Shown here: piece by piece, positions 1 to 9,614 of the stretch
Position numbering within the stretch: position 1 is the first letter of the stretch
Layout of the letters: every line of letters starts with the position of its first letter
Origin: Burkholderiales bacterium
GTDB taxonomy: Bacteria; Pseudomonadota; Gammaproteobacteria; Burkholderiales; Burkholderiaceae_E
NCBI GenBank assembly: GCA_029977705.1
Contig: JAPOKJ010000005.1
Location: 1-64,000 of the forward strand
Direction of reading: 5' to 3'
Length of the DNA stretch: 64,000 bases
Notes under the pieces: model-generated
What the model saw: only the letters and a program-made list of their open reading frames with translations
The model's database searches: none
Told to the model about the DNA's origin: nothing
Program-made: the position numbers and the translations under genes

Positions 1-21
1 ATTCACCGTCCACGTCGCCAC

Positions 22-819
22 ATGCTGCGCTGGGTGCTGCTTGCGCTGGCGTTCAGCCTGGCGGCCTGCACCTCGATGGAGGCAGGTCCTGGTGCTGATT
101 CGGGCAATGTTCGAGACACTTCCCGGCAGGGGCGCACCGTGCCCGAAGGCGCGCTGGTCCTGTTTCCCAAGGAAGTCGAACCCGGTGAGTTGCCGGCAGG
201 CTGGGAAAAATGGGTCATTCATCCGCTCAAGCGCAAGACCGACTACGGCTTCAAGCGCGACAAGGGCGGGGTGTACCTCGAGGCCAGGTCCCGTTCTTCA
301 GCCTCTGGTCTGATCTACCGGCTCGACGTCGATCCGGCGGCCTTCGACACGCTCGAGTTTTCATGGATGGTCAGCAATTTGCTGGAAGGCGCCGATGCAG
401 CCGAACGCGAGTCCGAGGACAGTCCGGTGCGCGTGGTGCTGGCCTTCGATGGTGACAAGTCGACGCTGCCCGCTCGTGAAAAGGCGTTTTTCGAACGCGT
501 CAAATTGTTCACCCGGCAGGACATGCCCTACGCCACGCTGATGTACATCTGGGACAACGCGCGTCCTCTCGATACCCTGATTGCCAACCCGCACACTTCG
601 CGGGTTCAAAAGCTTGTGGCCTCAACCGGTCCGGGCGGTCTCAAGACCTGGCAGCTGCATCGACGCAATATCGTCGAGGATTACCGGAAGGCCTATGGCA
701 AGGCACCGGGTCGGTTGATCGGCGTGGCCATCATGACCGATACCGACAACACCGGCACCATGACGCAGGCGCGTTATCGCGACCTGATCTTATACAAGTC
801 GCGCGCAGGCGCTCAGTGA
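22..819 (+). CDS. DUF3047 family putative lipoprotein
   Basis: A 265-residue protein with a lipoprotein-type signal: a hydrophobic N-terminus ending in a lipobox, with Cys16 as the likely lipidated residue. The mature part matches the DUF3047 family by its central FSWMV segment, the LAFDGD segment, the YIWDN motif and the C-terminal GVAIMTDTDNTG segment. The family has no established biochemical role and is probably exported or attached to an envelope membrane. No strong ribosome-binding site is visible in the 21 bases before the ATG. The 3' end overlaps the convergent dadA gene by a few bases. Family assignment is fairly sure; function is unknown. Confidence 0.8.
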   Translation: MLRWVLLALAFSLAACTSMEAGPGADSGNVRDTSRQGRTVPEGALVLFPKEVEPGELPAGWEKWVIHPLKRKTDYGFKRDKGGVYLEARSRSSASGLIYRLDVDPAAFDTLEFSWMVSNLLEGADAAERESEDSPVRVVLAFDGDKSTLPAREKAFFERVKLFTRQDMPYATLMYIWDNARPLDTLIANPHTSRVQKLVASTGPGGLKTWQLHRRNIVEDYRKAYGKAPGRLIGVAIMTDTDNTGTMTQARYRDLILYKSRAGAQ

Positions 820-2138
820 GCGGGGGCGGCCTGCCAGGGCCGGGGTCGTATCGCTCCGTTTGAATCCCGGTAGCGGCTCAGGGACAGCCCTTCGGTGCGG
901 ATCGAGGTCTTCTTGCCGCGAATCATTTCGCTGAGCAGCCGCGCTGAACCACAGGCCATGGTCCAGCCTAAAGTGCCATGGCCGGTATTGAGCCAAAGGT
1001 TCGGGATGTCCGTGCCGCCGACGATCGGGGTGCTGTCTGGCGTCATGGGCCGCAGGCCGGTCCAGAACAAGGCTTCGCCGGCTGAGCCCGCTCCGGGAAA
1101 GAGTTCATGCAAGACTTTCTCGAGCGTGGCGCGACGCGAGGCATTCAGGCGAAGATCGTATCCAGCCACTTCAGCCATGCCGCCCACCCGGATGCGCTGA
1201 TCAAAGCGGGTGACTGCAACCTTGTAGGTTTCGTCCATTACCGTCGATTGGGGGGCGGCCGACTTGTTGCTGATGGGCACGGTCAGCGAATAGCCCTTGA
1301 GCGGATACACGGGAAGCGACAAGCCCAACTGGCTGGCAAGCCCTCGCGAGTAGCTGCCCAACGCCATCACGACATGATCGCTCTCGATGCGCTCCTCGAT
1401 GGACGGAGTGGCCACGCTTCGAAGGCGCAGATGCCGGACGCGCTGCGCCTCCCGCTCGAGGCTCAGGATTTCACGCCCGAAGAGAAACCGGACGCCCAGC
1501 GACTTGCAGCGAGCGGCAAGGTCCCGAACAAACATCTGGCAATCTCCGGTCTCATCGAGCGGCAGGCGCAAGCCTCCGGTCAAGGCATTGGCATGCACTG
1601 CCAGCGCCGGTTCGATGCTGTGCAGCGCCTCGGGCGGCAAGAGCTGATGCTCGATCCCGAGCCGGTCCAGAATCTCGACATCGCGACGGGCAGCCTGCAA
1701 TTGCGCGTGCGTGCGGAAGACCTGGAGGGTTCCGGCCTGCCGGCCTTCGTAGTGATTGCCGATGTCGCGCCTAAGGTCGATCAGGCATTCGCGCGAGAAG
1801 CTGGCAAGGCGCAGCATCCTTTCCTTGTTGACGGCATAGCGCGCCGGCGAGCAATTGCGCCACATGGACCAGAGCCACTGTAACTGGAACAGGCTGCCAT
1901 CCGGTCGGATCGACAAGGGAGCGTGCCGCTGGAGCAGCCATTTCAGGGCCTTGAGCGGTATCCCGGGCGCTGCCCACGGGGTGGCATAACCGGGAGAGAG
2001 CTGACCTGCGTTGGCAAAACTGGTTTCCAGGCCGGGGCCGTCCTGACGATCAATGACGGTGACCTGAACGCCTTCCCGCGCCAGGTAGTAGGCGGTGGTG
2101 ACGCCGATGACCCCGGCGCCCATGATTGCGACTTTCAT
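813..2138 (-). CDS. dadA: D-amino acid dehydrogenase small subunit (DadA)
   Basis: A 441-residue FAD enzyme that oxidises D-amino acids, typically D-alanine, to the 2-oxo acid and passes electrons to the respiratory chain at the inner membrane. The N-terminus carries the dinucleotide-binding GAGVIG motif (residues 7-12). The C-terminal part has the family segment NTGHGTLGWTMACGSARLL. The open frame runs further upstream, but I chose the ATG at 2138 because the Rossmann strand begins at residue 2 and the length then fits the family (about 430). It is divergent from an Lrp-type regulator, the classic control arrangement for dad genes. The downstream LD-carboxypeptidase suggests a D-alanine source from wall turnover. 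Confidence 0.93.
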   Translation of the reverse strand: MKVAIMGAGVIGVTTAYYLAREGVQVTVIDRQDGPGLETSFANAGQLSPGYATPWAAPGIPLKALKWLLQRHAPLSIRPDGSLFQLQWLWSMWRNCSPARYAVNKERMLRLASFSRECLIDLRRDIGNHYEGRQAGTLQVFRTHAQLQAARRDVEILDRLGIEHQLLPPEALHSIEPALAVHANALTGGLRLPLDETGDCQMFVRDLAARCKSLGVRFLFGREILSLEREAQRVRHLRLRSVATPSIEERIESDHVVMALGSYSRGLASQLGLSLPVYPLKGYSLTVPISNKSAAPQSTVMDETYKVAVTRFDQRIRVGGMAEVAGYDLRLNASRRATLEKVLHELFPGAGSAGEALFWTGLRPMTPDSTPIVGGTDIPNLWLNTGHGTLGWTMACGSARLLSEMIRGKKTSIRTEGLSLSRYRDSNGAIRPRPWQAAPAH

Positions 2139-2250
2139 GTGGAAGATCCTTCGCAAGCTGTTTGATCCTGCTATCCTAGAGATAAATAGCCAGAAAAATT
2201 CCCGTAAATATGCGAAAGACAGGAATAATCCCTGAAAAGGGAGTGCCCGG
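2139..2250. promoter_or_regulatory. divergent dadA / Lrp-regulator promoter region
   Basis: The 112 bases between the divergent starts are clearly richer in A+T than the flanking genes. They hold short A/T tracts near 2180-2235 (AGAAAAATT, TAAATAT, GAATAAT) at roughly helical spacing, as Lrp-family proteins prefer. GGGAG about 8 bases before the 2251 ATG is a good ribosome-binding site. Which bases form the -10 and -35 boxes cannot be decided by eye. Regulation of dadA by the neighbouring Lrp protein is inferred from family knowledge. Confidence 0.5.
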
Positions 2251-2739
2251 ATGAGCCTTGGCGACAGTTCCGCCCGCAGCCTCGACCGCATAGACCGCAA
2301 CATCCTGCGGACCCTGCAGGCCGACGCCCGGTTGAGCCTGACCCAGCTGGCCGAGAAGGTGGGACTGTCCATCACCCCTTGCAGCGAGCGGATCAAGCGA
2401 CTGGAGCGGGAAGGCTTCATCCTGGGCTATTCGGCCCGTCTCAATCCTCATCGGCTCGAGCGCTCCCTTCTCGTGTTCGTGGAGTTGCGCCTGGCTGAAA
2501 AATCGGCGGGCTTGTTCGAGCAGTTCAGGCGCGAGGTCCTCGCCCTGCCGCATGTCCTTGAATGCCATCTGGTCTCGGGCGACTTCGATTACCTGGTCAA
2601 GGCGCGCATCCCCGAGATCACCGCCTACCGCAAGCTGCTCGGTGAACGGCTGCTCGCGCTGCCCGGGGTCAGGGAGTCGCGCAGCCTGTTCGTGATGGAG
2701 GAGATCAAGGAATCGCTGGACATCGAGATCCCGTTCTGA
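2251..2739 (+). CDS. Lrp/AsnC-family transcriptional regulator (DadR-like)
   Basis: A 162-residue regulator of the usual Lrp length. The N-terminal helix-turn-helix covers about residues 10-60 (LDRIDRNILRTLQ, then LTQLAEKVGLS and CSERIKRLEREG). The C-terminal RAM/ligand domain follows, with the typical VLECHLVSGDFDYLVKARIP segment. Such proteins bind an amino acid and act as dimers to octamers on DNA. Divergence from dadA makes control of D-amino acid catabolism the best guess, as for DadR of pseudomonads or Lrp of enterobacteria. The actual ligand cannot be read from the sequence. The LD-carboxypeptidase gene starts 18 bases after its stop codon and is probably cotranscribed. Confidence 0.92.
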   Translation: MSLGDSSARSLDRIDRNILRTLQADARLSLTQLAEKVGLSITPCSERIKRLEREGFILGYSARLNPHRLERSLLVFVELRLAEKSAGLFEQFRREVLALPHVLECHLVSGDFDYLVKARIPEITAYRKLLGERLLALPGVRESRSLFVMEEIKESLDIEIPF

Positions 2740-2757
2740 GCAGGTAGACTGAGCGCC

Positions 2758-3678
2758 ATGTTGATCGACATCATCTCCCCGGCCGGTGCCCATCTGGATC
2801 TGGCGGCTTTTGACCGTGCCTGTGATCACCTGCGCCAGCGTGGCCATGTCCTGAACATCCGCGCCCCCCGCGAAGGCTGGCAGCGCTTTGGTGGTGACGA
2901 TGCGACCCGTCTTGCCATGATCCATGAGGCAGCAAGTGGCGCGGCCGAGGTGGTGATGCTCACGCGCGGCGGCTATGGGGTGTCCCGTCTTCTGGATCGC
3001 ATCGATTGGCCGCTGGTGGCGCGCGCCGTGAACCGGGGCCAGCGATGGATCGGCTACAGCGACTTTACGGCTTTTCAGGCGGCGCTTTTTGCGCAGACCG
3101 GGGCGCGCAGTTTTGCCGGGCCCACCGTCAGCGCCGATTTCAGTGCCCAGCCGCTCAATGTGCTGATGCAGGCCAGTTTCGAGGCCTTGCTGCGCGGTGT
3201 GACGTCGATGGTGCAATGGCAGTTGCCGGACGCTGTCCTTGCCCCTGTTTCGGCTGGCCATTGTCGCGGTCCCCTGTGGGGCGGCAACCTGTCGATGCTG
3301 TGCAGTGTCGTCGGGACGCCTTATCTGCCGACGTTTGAGGCCCCCGGCCTGCTCTGGATCGAGGATGTATCCGAGCATCCCTATCGCGTCGAGCGGATGC
3401 TGCACCAGCTTTTTCATGCGGGCGTGCTGGCACGTCAGAAGGCCCTCATCTTCGGCAGCTTCAACCAGTGGAAGCCGGCATCGCACGACAACGGCTATGG
3501 CTGGGAGGCGATGATGCGCTATTGGCGTGAGCGCCTGCGCAACGCGCTCGGGGATGCTGCCCCCGTATTGCTGGAGGGCTTGCCCTTCGGGCATCAGCCT
3601 GACAAGGTCGTCCTCGAGTTCGGCCGTCCTTACCGCCTGAGCTGGCAGGCCACCGAGATCAGCCTGATCCCCGACTGA
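2758..3678 (+). CDS. ldcA: LD-carboxypeptidase, S66 family (LdcA)
   Basis: A 306-residue cytoplasmic peptidase that removes the terminal D-alanine from murein tetrapeptides during peptidoglycan recycling. The S66 signatures are present: RGGYG near residue 70, the nucleophile Ser in GYSDFT, the Glu in LWIEDVSEHPYRVERM and the His in PFGHQPDK, which together form the Ser-Glu-His triad. It lies just downstream of the Lrp-type regulator and across the divergent promoter from dadA, so the D-alanine it frees could feed DadA (inference). It converges on the peptide-transporter operon. The ATG at 2758 fits family length, although no strong Shine-Dalgarno sequence precedes it. Confidence 0.92.
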   Translation: MLIDIISPAGAHLDLAAFDRACDHLRQRGHVLNIRAPREGWQRFGGDDATRLAMIHEAASGAAEVVMLTRGGYGVSRLLDRIDWPLVARAVNRGQRWIGYSDFTAFQAALFAQTGARSFAGPTVSADFSAQPLNVLMQASFEALLRGVTSMVQWQLPDAVLAPVSAGHCRGPLWGGNLSMLCSVVGTPYLPTFEAPGLLWIEDVSEHPYRVERMLHQLFHAGVLARQKALIFGSFNQWKPASHDNGYGWEAMMRYWRERLRNALGDAAPVLLEGLPFGHQPDKVVLEFGRPYRLSWQATEISLIPD

Positions 3679-3695
3679 GCGCCAGGAGGTCCTGC

Positions 3696-4763
3696 TCAGT
3701 CCTGGACGAGATGGCAGGCGACCTGCGCCCCGGAGGCCATCATGCGCAGCAACGGCCGCTCCTGCCGGCAGCGATCCTGCGCCTTGGGGCAGCGGGGATG
3801 GAAGGTGCAGCCACTGGGTGGATTGAGCGGGTTGGGCACTTCGCCTGATACAGGGGTGCGCGCGCGTCCGCTCATGTGCATGTCGGGGATCGCATCGAGC
3901 AGCATCTGGGTATAGGGATGCTGCGGCTGAGCGAACAGGGTTTTCTTGGGGGCCAGTTCAACGATACGGCCCAGGTACATCACGCCGACACGATCGCTGA
4001 TGTGATGCACGACCGCCAGATTGTGCGAGATGAACAGGTAGGTCAGCTGGCGGGCCTTTTGCAGGTCGCGCATGATGTTGAGCACCTGGGCCTGCACCGA
4101 CACATCGAGTGCCGAGGTCGGTTCGTCACAGACGAGAAAATCAGCCTCGGAGGCCAGGGCGCGAGCAATCGAGATGCGCTGGCGTTGGCCGCCGCTGAAT
4201 TGATGCGGGTACTTGCTGGCATCGGCCGCTGACAGGCCGACCTGCTGCAGCAATGCGCCGACCCGCTCGTCGATGGCGTCCTTGCCTTCGATGAGGCGAT
4301 GCTCTCGGATCGGCTCGGCAATGATGTCGCCCACCCGCCAGCGCGGGTTCAGGCTGGCATAGGGATCCTGGAAGATCATCTGGATGCGGCGGCGCAGGGC
4401 CGCGCCCTGTGGACCGTCGAGCTCCGACAAGTCCTTGCCATCGATGACCACGCGCCCGGTACTGGTCTTGTAAAGCCCCACCAGAAGCCTCGCCACGGTG
4501 GACTTCCCGCAACCGGACTCGCCCACCAGGGCCAGGGTCTCACCCTTGCGGATCTCGAAACTGACATCGTCCACCGCTGTGAGCAACTGGCGCGGTTTGC
4601 GCTCGATCACGCGGTTGAGCCAGGGCGCCGAGACGTCGAACGTCTTGCTGATGCCTTGTGCGCTGACCAGTGCGGCTGCACGTGGGTCCGTGCCGGCGCC
4701 TTGCGGGGACGAAAACTCTGGAGCCAGTGGCGTGCCGGTGGTGTGTGCGGGACTTGCGCTCAT
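3696..4763 (-). CDS. dppF: peptide ABC transporter ATP-binding protein (DppF/OppF type)
   Basis: A 355-residue ATPase subunit for a peptide importer and the last gene of the leftward seven-gene operon. Walker A is GESGCGKST, the ABC signature is SGGQRQR and Walker B is FLVCDEP followed by TSALD. The C-terminal oligopeptide/dipeptide extension is present, with the cysteine cluster ([15 protein letters not shown]) that carries an iron-sulfur cluster in some homologues. An N-terminal extension of about 30 residues, rich in Thr, Pro and Ala, precedes the domain. It starts one base from the stop codon of dppD, so translation is probably coupled. Substrate cannot be read from this subunit. Confidence 0.93.
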   Translation of the reverse strand: MSASPAHTTGTPLAPEFSSPQGAGTDPRAAALVSAQGISKTFDVSAPWLNRVIERKPRQLLTAVDDVSFEIRKGETLALVGESGCGKSTVARLLVGLYKTSTGRVVIDGKDLSELDGPQGAALRRRIQMIFQDPYASLNPRWRVGDIIAEPIREHRLIEGKDAIDERVGALLQQVGLSAADASKYPHQFSGGQRQRISIARALASEADFLVCDEPTSALDVSVQAQVLNIMRDLQKARQLTYLFISHNLAVVHHISDRVGVMYLGRIVELAPKKTLFAQPQHPYTQMLLDAIPDMHMSGRARTPVSGEVPNPLNPPSGCTFHPRCPKAQDRCRQERPLLRMMASGAQVACHLVQD

Positions 4764-4764
4764 C

Positions 4765-5724
4765 TCAGGCCACCTTCCAGCAGGCTGCCCGGGTCGACCC
4801 GGCGGGCATCAGGTCGGGACGGTCCTGACGGCAACGATCAAAGACCTGCGGGCACCGCGGGTTGAAGGCGCAACCACGGGGAATGGCGTTCAGGCGCGGC
4901 ATCGCGCCATCGATCTGTGCCAGCCGTTCGTGTTCCTCGCCGATCTGCGGGATCGAGGCCATCAGGCCTTGGGTATAGGGGTGTTGTGCCCGGTGAATGA
5001 CATCGGCCACCGGGCCGAGCTCGGCAATGCGACCAGCGTACATCACGGCCACCCGGTCGGCGGTCTCTGCGATGACGCCCATGTCGTGGGTGACCAGCAT
5101 GACGGCTGTGCCGTTCTCGCGGCATAGCTTCTTGAGCAGGCTGATGATCTGCGCCTGGATGGAGACGTCGAGCGCCGTGGTCGGCTCGTCGGCCACGATC
5201 AGCTTGGGATCGGCTGCCAGGGCCAGGGCAATCACCACGCGCTGGCGCATGCCGCCCGAGAACTGGTGCGGATAGTGGCCGATGCGCTGCTCGGCTGCAG
5301 GGATGCCGGTGGACTTGAGCAGATCGATGGCGCGCGCCTGTGCCTGCGACTCGGTCAGGGGCAGATGGGTACGGATGGTTTCCACCAGTTGCCGCCCGAC
5401 GGTGTAGAGCGGATTGAGCGAGGTGAGCGGGTCCTGGAAGATGGCACCGATCTCGCGGCCGCGCACCTTGCTCATCTGCTCGGCAGACAGGTTGTCGATG
5501 CGGCGTCCGCGCAGCAGGATTTCGCCGCCTGCAATGCGTCCAGGTGGCTCGAGCAGACCGATGATGGCAGCGCCGGTCAGGGACTTGCCGGCACCAGACT
5601 CTCCGACCATGCCGAGCACCTCACCCTCGGCGATCGAGAAGCTGATGTCATCGATTGCCGTGAGCACGCCGCGACGGGTCGGGAACTCGACCTTCAGGTG
5701 TCGGACTTCAAGCAGCGTGTTCAT
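4765..5724 (-). CDS. dppD: peptide ABC transporter ATP-binding protein (DppD/OppD type)
   Basis: A 319-residue ATPase subunit, partner of the DppF-type protein encoded immediately after it. Walker A (GESGAGKS), signature (FSGGMRQR) and Walker B (LIVADEP) are all intact. The C-terminal oligopeptide domain holds [15 protein letters not shown], again the cysteine cluster of this class. Two distinct ATPases, two permeases and one binding protein make a complete Dpp/Opp importer. It is separated by 25 bases from dppC. Confidence 0.93.
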   Translation of the reverse strand: MNTLLEVRHLKVEFPTRRGVLTAIDDISFSIAEGEVLGMVGESGAGKSLTGAAIIGLLEPPGRIAGGEILLRGRRIDNLSAEQMSKVRGREIGAIFQDPLTSLNPLYTVGRQLVETIRTHLPLTESQAQARAIDLLKSTGIPAAEQRIGHYPHQFSGGMRQRVVIALALAADPKLIVADEPTTALDVSIQAQIISLLKKLCRENGTAVMLVTHDMGVIAETADRVAVMYAGRIAELGPVADVIHRAQHPYTQGLMASIPQIGEEHERLAQIDGAMPRLNAIPRGCAFNPRCPQVFDRCRQDRPDLMPAGSTRAACWKVA

Positions 5725-5749
5725 GCCGTTACGCGGGGGGTCAGGTGAG

Positions 5750-6661
5750 TCATTGCAGCTTGGGGTTCATCGCATCACGCAGCCAGTCGCCCAGCAGGTT
5801 GACCGACATGCACAGCAGGATCAGGGCCAGTCCCGGAAAGACCACCAGCCACCACTCGCCCGAGAACAGGAAGTTGTTGCCACTGAAGATCATGGTGCCC
5901 AGCGATGGCGAGGTCGGCGGGACGCCAACGCCCAGAAAGGACAGCGTGGCCTCGGCGATGATGGCCTGGGCCACATTGATGGTGGCAATCACCAGCACCG
6001 GCCCCAGGACGTTGGGCAGGACATGACGCCACATGATGCGCAGGGGAGACACGCCGATCACGCGCGCCGCCTGGACGTATTCCTTGTTTTTCTCGACCAG
6101 GGTCTGGCCACGCACGGTGCGCGCATAGTCGGGCCACTTGGACAGTCCGATGGCCAGGATGAGCACGGCCAGTGCCAGGGACGTCTCGCCACTGCCCTTG
6201 GGAATCAGGGCCTGGGCAACGCCATTGATCAGCAGGGCGATCAGGATGGCGGGAAAGGAGAGCTGGACGTCGGCCACCCGCATCAGGAAGGCATCGAGAC
6301 GGCCACCGGCATAACCGGAGAGCAGGCCCAGCATGATGCCCAGGAACATCGACAGCAGCACCGAGGAGAGTCCCACGAACAGGGAGACGCGCGAACCATA
6401 GAGGATGGTCGAGAGCACATCACGCCCCTGGTCGTCGGTGCCCAACGGAAAGCCCCACTGGCCCCCCTGGCTGAAGCCTGGGGGGAGCAGCGAGTTGTTC
6501 AGGCTGAGCGTGGCCAGATCAAAGGGTTGGTGCGGGGCCACCCAAGGCGCCAGCACCGACCCCAGGATCATCAGCAGGGCCACCGAAAAGGCCCCGACGG
6601 CGACCGGACTTCGCTTGAAGTTGTAGAACAGGTCGCTGTCGAGAAAGCGCGCGCCGATCAC
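5750..6661 (-). CDS. dppC: peptide ABC transporter permease (DppC type)
   Basis: An inner-membrane permease of about 303 residues with the OppC_N region (FKRSPVAVGAF) followed by the six-helix permease domain. The family segment LGTDDQGRDVLSTILYGSR is clear and the EAA-like loop includes ARVIGVSPLRIMWRHVLPN. I chose the GTG at 6661, which overlaps the stop codon of the upstream binding-protein gene as GTGA. An in-frame GTG 15 bases earlier is possible but lies inside that gene. The second permease of the transporter is encoded two genes upstream, separated by an M20 hydrolase and the binding protein. Confidence 0.9.
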   Translation of the reverse strand: MIGARFLDSDLFYNFKRSPVAVGAFSVALLMILGSVLAPWVAPHQPFDLATLSLNNSLLPPGFSQGGQWGFPLGTDDQGRDVLSTILYGSRVSLFVGLSSVLLSMFLGIMLGLLSGYAGGRLDAFLMRVADVQLSFPAILIALLINGVAQALIPKGSGETSLALAVLILAIGLSKWPDYARTVRGQTLVEKNKEYVQAARVIGVSPLRIMWRHVLPNVLGPVLVIATINVAQAIIAEATLSFLGVGVPPTSPSLGTMIFSGNNFLFSGEWWLVVFPGLALILLCMSVNLLGDWLRDAMNPKLQ

Positions 6662-8271
6662 TTGAGGATGGTCCACTTCAGGTCATTGAAGTTGTCGGCA
6701 CGCTGGATCAACTCGACGTTCTTGCGCATGCCCCAGGCCAGCGCCTGCTGATGCAGGGGCAGGTGCCCGATCTCGTCGGAATGGATCTTGAAGGCTTCCG
6801 AGATCATGGCATTGCGTTTGCCCTGATCGGTTTCGGAGGCGATCTTGGCGGTCAGGTCATCGACCTTGGCGTTGCTGTAGCTGCCCAGATTGAACTGGCC
6901 GCGTCCGCCAGCGGCCGGCGATGCCATCAGGGCGTTGAGCGCGTTGTGGGCATCATAGGTGGCCGGTGTCCATCCGAGCAGGTAGAACGAGGTGTTGCGC
7001 GACAGGATCTTGGGGAAGTAGGTGGCCTTGCTCTCGGCCTCCAGGTTCACCTTGACACCGACCCGCGCCAGCATGCCGGCGACGGCCTGGCAGATCTCGC
7101 CGTCATTGACATAGCGGTCGTTCGGGCAGTTCATCTTGATCTCGAAACCATTCGGATAGCCGGCCTCGGCGAGCAGCTTCTTGCTTGCTTCGGTGTCGAA
7201 GGGCAGACGCTTGTTCTGGTCCTGGCTGAAGCCGCGGATGCCGGGGCCGACCATCAGTGCGGTGGGTCCTGCAGCACCGCGCATGATGCGGGTCTTGATG
7301 GCTTCGATGTCGATGGCCTGGTAGAAGGCCTGACGCACGCGCTTGTCCTTGAACGGATTCTTGCCCTTGACGCTCGAGTACAGCAGTTCGTCTCGCGCCT
7401 GGTCCATGCCCAGGAAGATGGTGCGCAGCTCGGGGCCCTGCATCACTTTAAGGTTCGGATTCTGGGACAGGCGGGCTGCATCCTGCACCGGCACCGGTTG
7501 CATCATGTCGATCTCGCCCGAGGCCAGGGCGGCCACGCGTGTGGCGTCATTGCCGATCGGGGTGAAGATGGCCTCGTCGATATTGGACTCGATCTTGGCC
7601 CAGTAGTTCTGGTTGCGTACCAGCACGGTCCGCACGCCCGGATCGCGGGACTTGAGTCGATACGGACCGGTGCCGTTGGCCTTGAACGATGCGGTGTTCT
7701 CGACGCCCTTGCGCTTGTCGACCGGCACTTCAGCCTTGTTCTCCTCGCACCATTTCTTGCTCATGATGTAGACGCCGGTGACGACGTCCGGGAGGATCGG
7801 GAAGGGCGCCTTGGTGACGATCTCGACGTTGTGGGCATCGATTTTCTTCACCGAGGCGATGTCATTGGTGTAGCTCTTCATGTCGGAGCTGCCCTGCTGG
7901 GTGCGGCCGAAGCTGAACACCACATCGTCGGCGGTGAAGGGCGTGCCATCATGGAAGGTGACGCCCTTGCGCAATTCGAAGCGCCACACGGTCGGGCTCG
8001 GATTGCTCCACTTGGTGGCCAAAGCCGGCACCAGTTCGAGGTTCTTGCCGCGGCCGGTCAGGCCCTCGTACATGTTGCCGGTGAAGCTCAGCTGCAGGCT
8101 CTCGTTGAGCGAGTGCGGGTCCATCGACAGGGCATCGCCCTGATCTGCGAACTTGTAGGTCTTGGCGATGGCCTGCGGCGCAAGGACAGCGGCGCCAGTC
8201 AGCAGGCTCAGGCCCAGTGCGGTGCCCAGCGCCAGGCGCAGGCTCAGGGACTTGAGGGTCGGGGTGTTCAT
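6658..8271 (-). CDS. peptide ABC transporter substrate-binding protein (SBP_bac_5)
   Basis: A 537-residue periplasmic binding protein of the DppA/OppA class, which captures peptides or similar solutes for the membrane complex. The N-terminal signal peptide ends near residue 36 (AQAIA before KTYKFAD). Family landmarks follow: the ALSMDPHSL segment, the VTFHDGTPFTADDVVFSF segment and KDKRVRQAFYQAIDIEAI. The gene lies inside the leftward operon between an M20 amidohydrolase and dppC. The linked hydrolases suggest N-acylated amino acids or short peptides as substrate, which is inference. It could equally bind another solute of this broad family. Confidence 0.92.
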   Translation of the reverse strand: MNTPTLKSLSLRLALGTALGLSLLTGAAVLAPQAIAKTYKFADQGDALSMDPHSLNESLQLSFTGNMYEGLTGRGKNLELVPALATKWSNPSPTVWRFELRKGVTFHDGTPFTADDVVFSFGRTQQGSSDMKSYTNDIASVKKIDAHNVEIVTKAPFPILPDVVTGVYIMSKKWCEENKAEVPVDKRKGVENTASFKANGTGPYRLKSRDPGVRTVLVRNQNYWAKIESNIDEAIFTPIGNDATRVAALASGEIDMMQPVPVQDAARLSQNPNLKVMQGPELRTIFLGMDQARDELLYSSVKGKNPFKDKRVRQAFYQAIDIEAIKTRIMRGAAGPTALMVGPGIRGFSQDQNKRLPFDTEASKKLLAEAGYPNGFEIKMNCPNDRYVNDGEICQAVAGMLARVGVKVNLEAESKATYFPKILSRNTSFYLLGWTPATYDAHNALNALMASPAAGGRGQFNLGSYSNAKVDDLTAKIASETDQGKRNAMISEAFKIHSDEIGHLPLHQQALAWGMRKNVELIQRADNFNDLKWTILK

Positions 8272-8320
8272 GAAGGCTCCTCGGATGTGGGAATTGAAGG
8301 GGTGTGTGCCGCTTGCGGCC

Positions 8321-9604
8321 TCAGGCCTTTAGCCAGCGCTCGGCCAGCCGCGACAGCAGGGCCGCCCCCAGGGGCAGGATGTTGTCGTTGAAATCAAAGC
8401 GGGTATTGTGCAGGAAGCAGCCGCCGTCGCTGCCGCCCTGGCCGACGCGGAAATAGGCGCCGGGCCGTTCCATCAGCATGAATGAGAAATCCTCGGCTCC
8501 CATGCTTGGATCGAGGTCGGGCACGAAATGCGCATCGCCGACCAGTTCGCGGGCCACTTCGGCGCCAAAGGCTGATTCCTCCGGGGTGTTGACGGTGGCC
8601 GGATAGATGCGCTCGTAGTGCACCGTGGCCTTGGCGCCAAAGCCGGCGGCAACCGACTCGACCAGGCCGGCCAGGCGTTCCTCGACCATGTCCTGGGTCT
8701 CTCGCCGGAAGGTGCGGACGGTGCCCTCGATGTCGACCTCGCGCGGGATCACGCTCATGGCGCCGGGATTGCCGGCCTGCATCGAGCACAGGCTGACCAC
8801 GACTGAATCGAGCGGATTGACGTTGCGCGACACGATGCTTTGCACGGCGGTGATGACGTGGGCGGCCACTACCACCGGGTCGATCGCCAGGTAGGGATGG
8901 GCGCCATGGCCACCGCGTCCCTCGATCTTGATCTTGACGCGATCGGCGGCCGCCATCATCGGGCCGGCACGGACGGCAATCTTGCCGGCGGGCAGGCCCG
9001 GCCAGTTGTGCATGGCAAAGACGGCGTCGCACGGAAAGCGTTCGAACAGGCCATCCTCGATCATGGCCTTGGCCCCGGCGTAGCCTTCTTCGCCGGGCTG
9101 GAAGATGAGGTTGACGGTGCCCGCAAACTGGCGGGTCTGGGCCAGGTAGCGGGCGGCGCCGAGCAGCATGGTGGTGTGGCCGTCATGGCCGCAGGCATGC
9201 ATGCGGTTGGCATTGCGCGAGCGATGCAGAAATTCGTTTTCCTCTTTCATCGGCAGCGCGTCCATGTCGGCGCGCAGCCCGATGCTGGTGCGGCCGTCGC
9301 TGCCAGCCGGCAGGGGCAGGCGGCCCTTGATCGAAGCCACCACGCCAGTCTTGCCGATGCCGCGCTCGATCCGGTCCACGCCGTAACGCTGCAATTCGGT
9401 GGCGACCAGCTCGGCGGTGAAGTTTTCCTCGAAGCCCAGCTCCGGATGCTGGTGCAGTGTACGACGCAGGCGGGTCAGGTCGCGCTGGTATTCCTGGATG
9501 GCCAGGAAGGCGGGTGACTGGCCCAGGTAGCGTCCGGCACCCTCGATGATCGCGGTGTGCGAGGCGTGGTCGAGTCCGTCCGAATCCAGTGTGCGGTCGA
9601 GCAT
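8321..9604 (-). CDS. M20 family amidohydrolase / aminoacylase (first copy)
   Basis: A 427-residue dinuclear metallohydrolase of the M20D (hippurate hydrolase, N-acyl-amino-acid amidohydrolase) group, which cleaves amide bonds of N-acyl amino acids or small peptides. Metal and catalytic segments are intact: HQHPELGFEE near residue 55, ACGHDGHTTMLL, GEEGYAGAKAM with the catalytic Glu, and MGAEDFSFML near the C-terminus. The N-terminus is about 30 residues longer than in its paralogue encoded two genes upstream. No signal peptide is seen, so it should act in the cytoplasm on imported substrate. It lies between dppB (10 bases) and the binding-protein gene (49 bases). Confidence 0.92.
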   Translation of the reverse strand: MLDRTLDSDGLDHASHTAIIEGAGRYLGQSPAFLAIQEYQRDLTRLRRTLHQHPELGFEENFTAELVATELQRYGVDRIERGIGKTGVVASIKGRLPLPAGSDGRTSIGLRADMDALPMKEENEFLHRSRNANRMHACGHDGHTTMLLGAARYLAQTRQFAGTVNLIFQPGEEGYAGAKAMIEDGLFERFPCDAVFAMHNWPGLPAGKIAVRAGPMMAAADRVKIKIEGRGGHGAHPYLAIDPVVVAAHVITAVQSIVSRNVNPLDSVVVSLCSMQAGNPGAMSVIPREVDIEGTVRTFRRETQDMVEERLAGLVESVAAGFGAKATVHYERIYPATVNTPEESAFGAEVARELVGDAHFVPDLDPSMGAEDFSFMLMERPGAYFRVGQGGSDGGCFLHNTRFDFNDNILPLGAALLSRLAERWLKA

Positions 9605-9614
9605 GGGGCTGTCC

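Noticed and set aside
2176-3594. 472-codon open frame antisense to the Lrp-type regulator and ldcA
   Set aside because: Both plus-strand genes have catalytic or helix-turn-helix motifs; the antisense frame has none.
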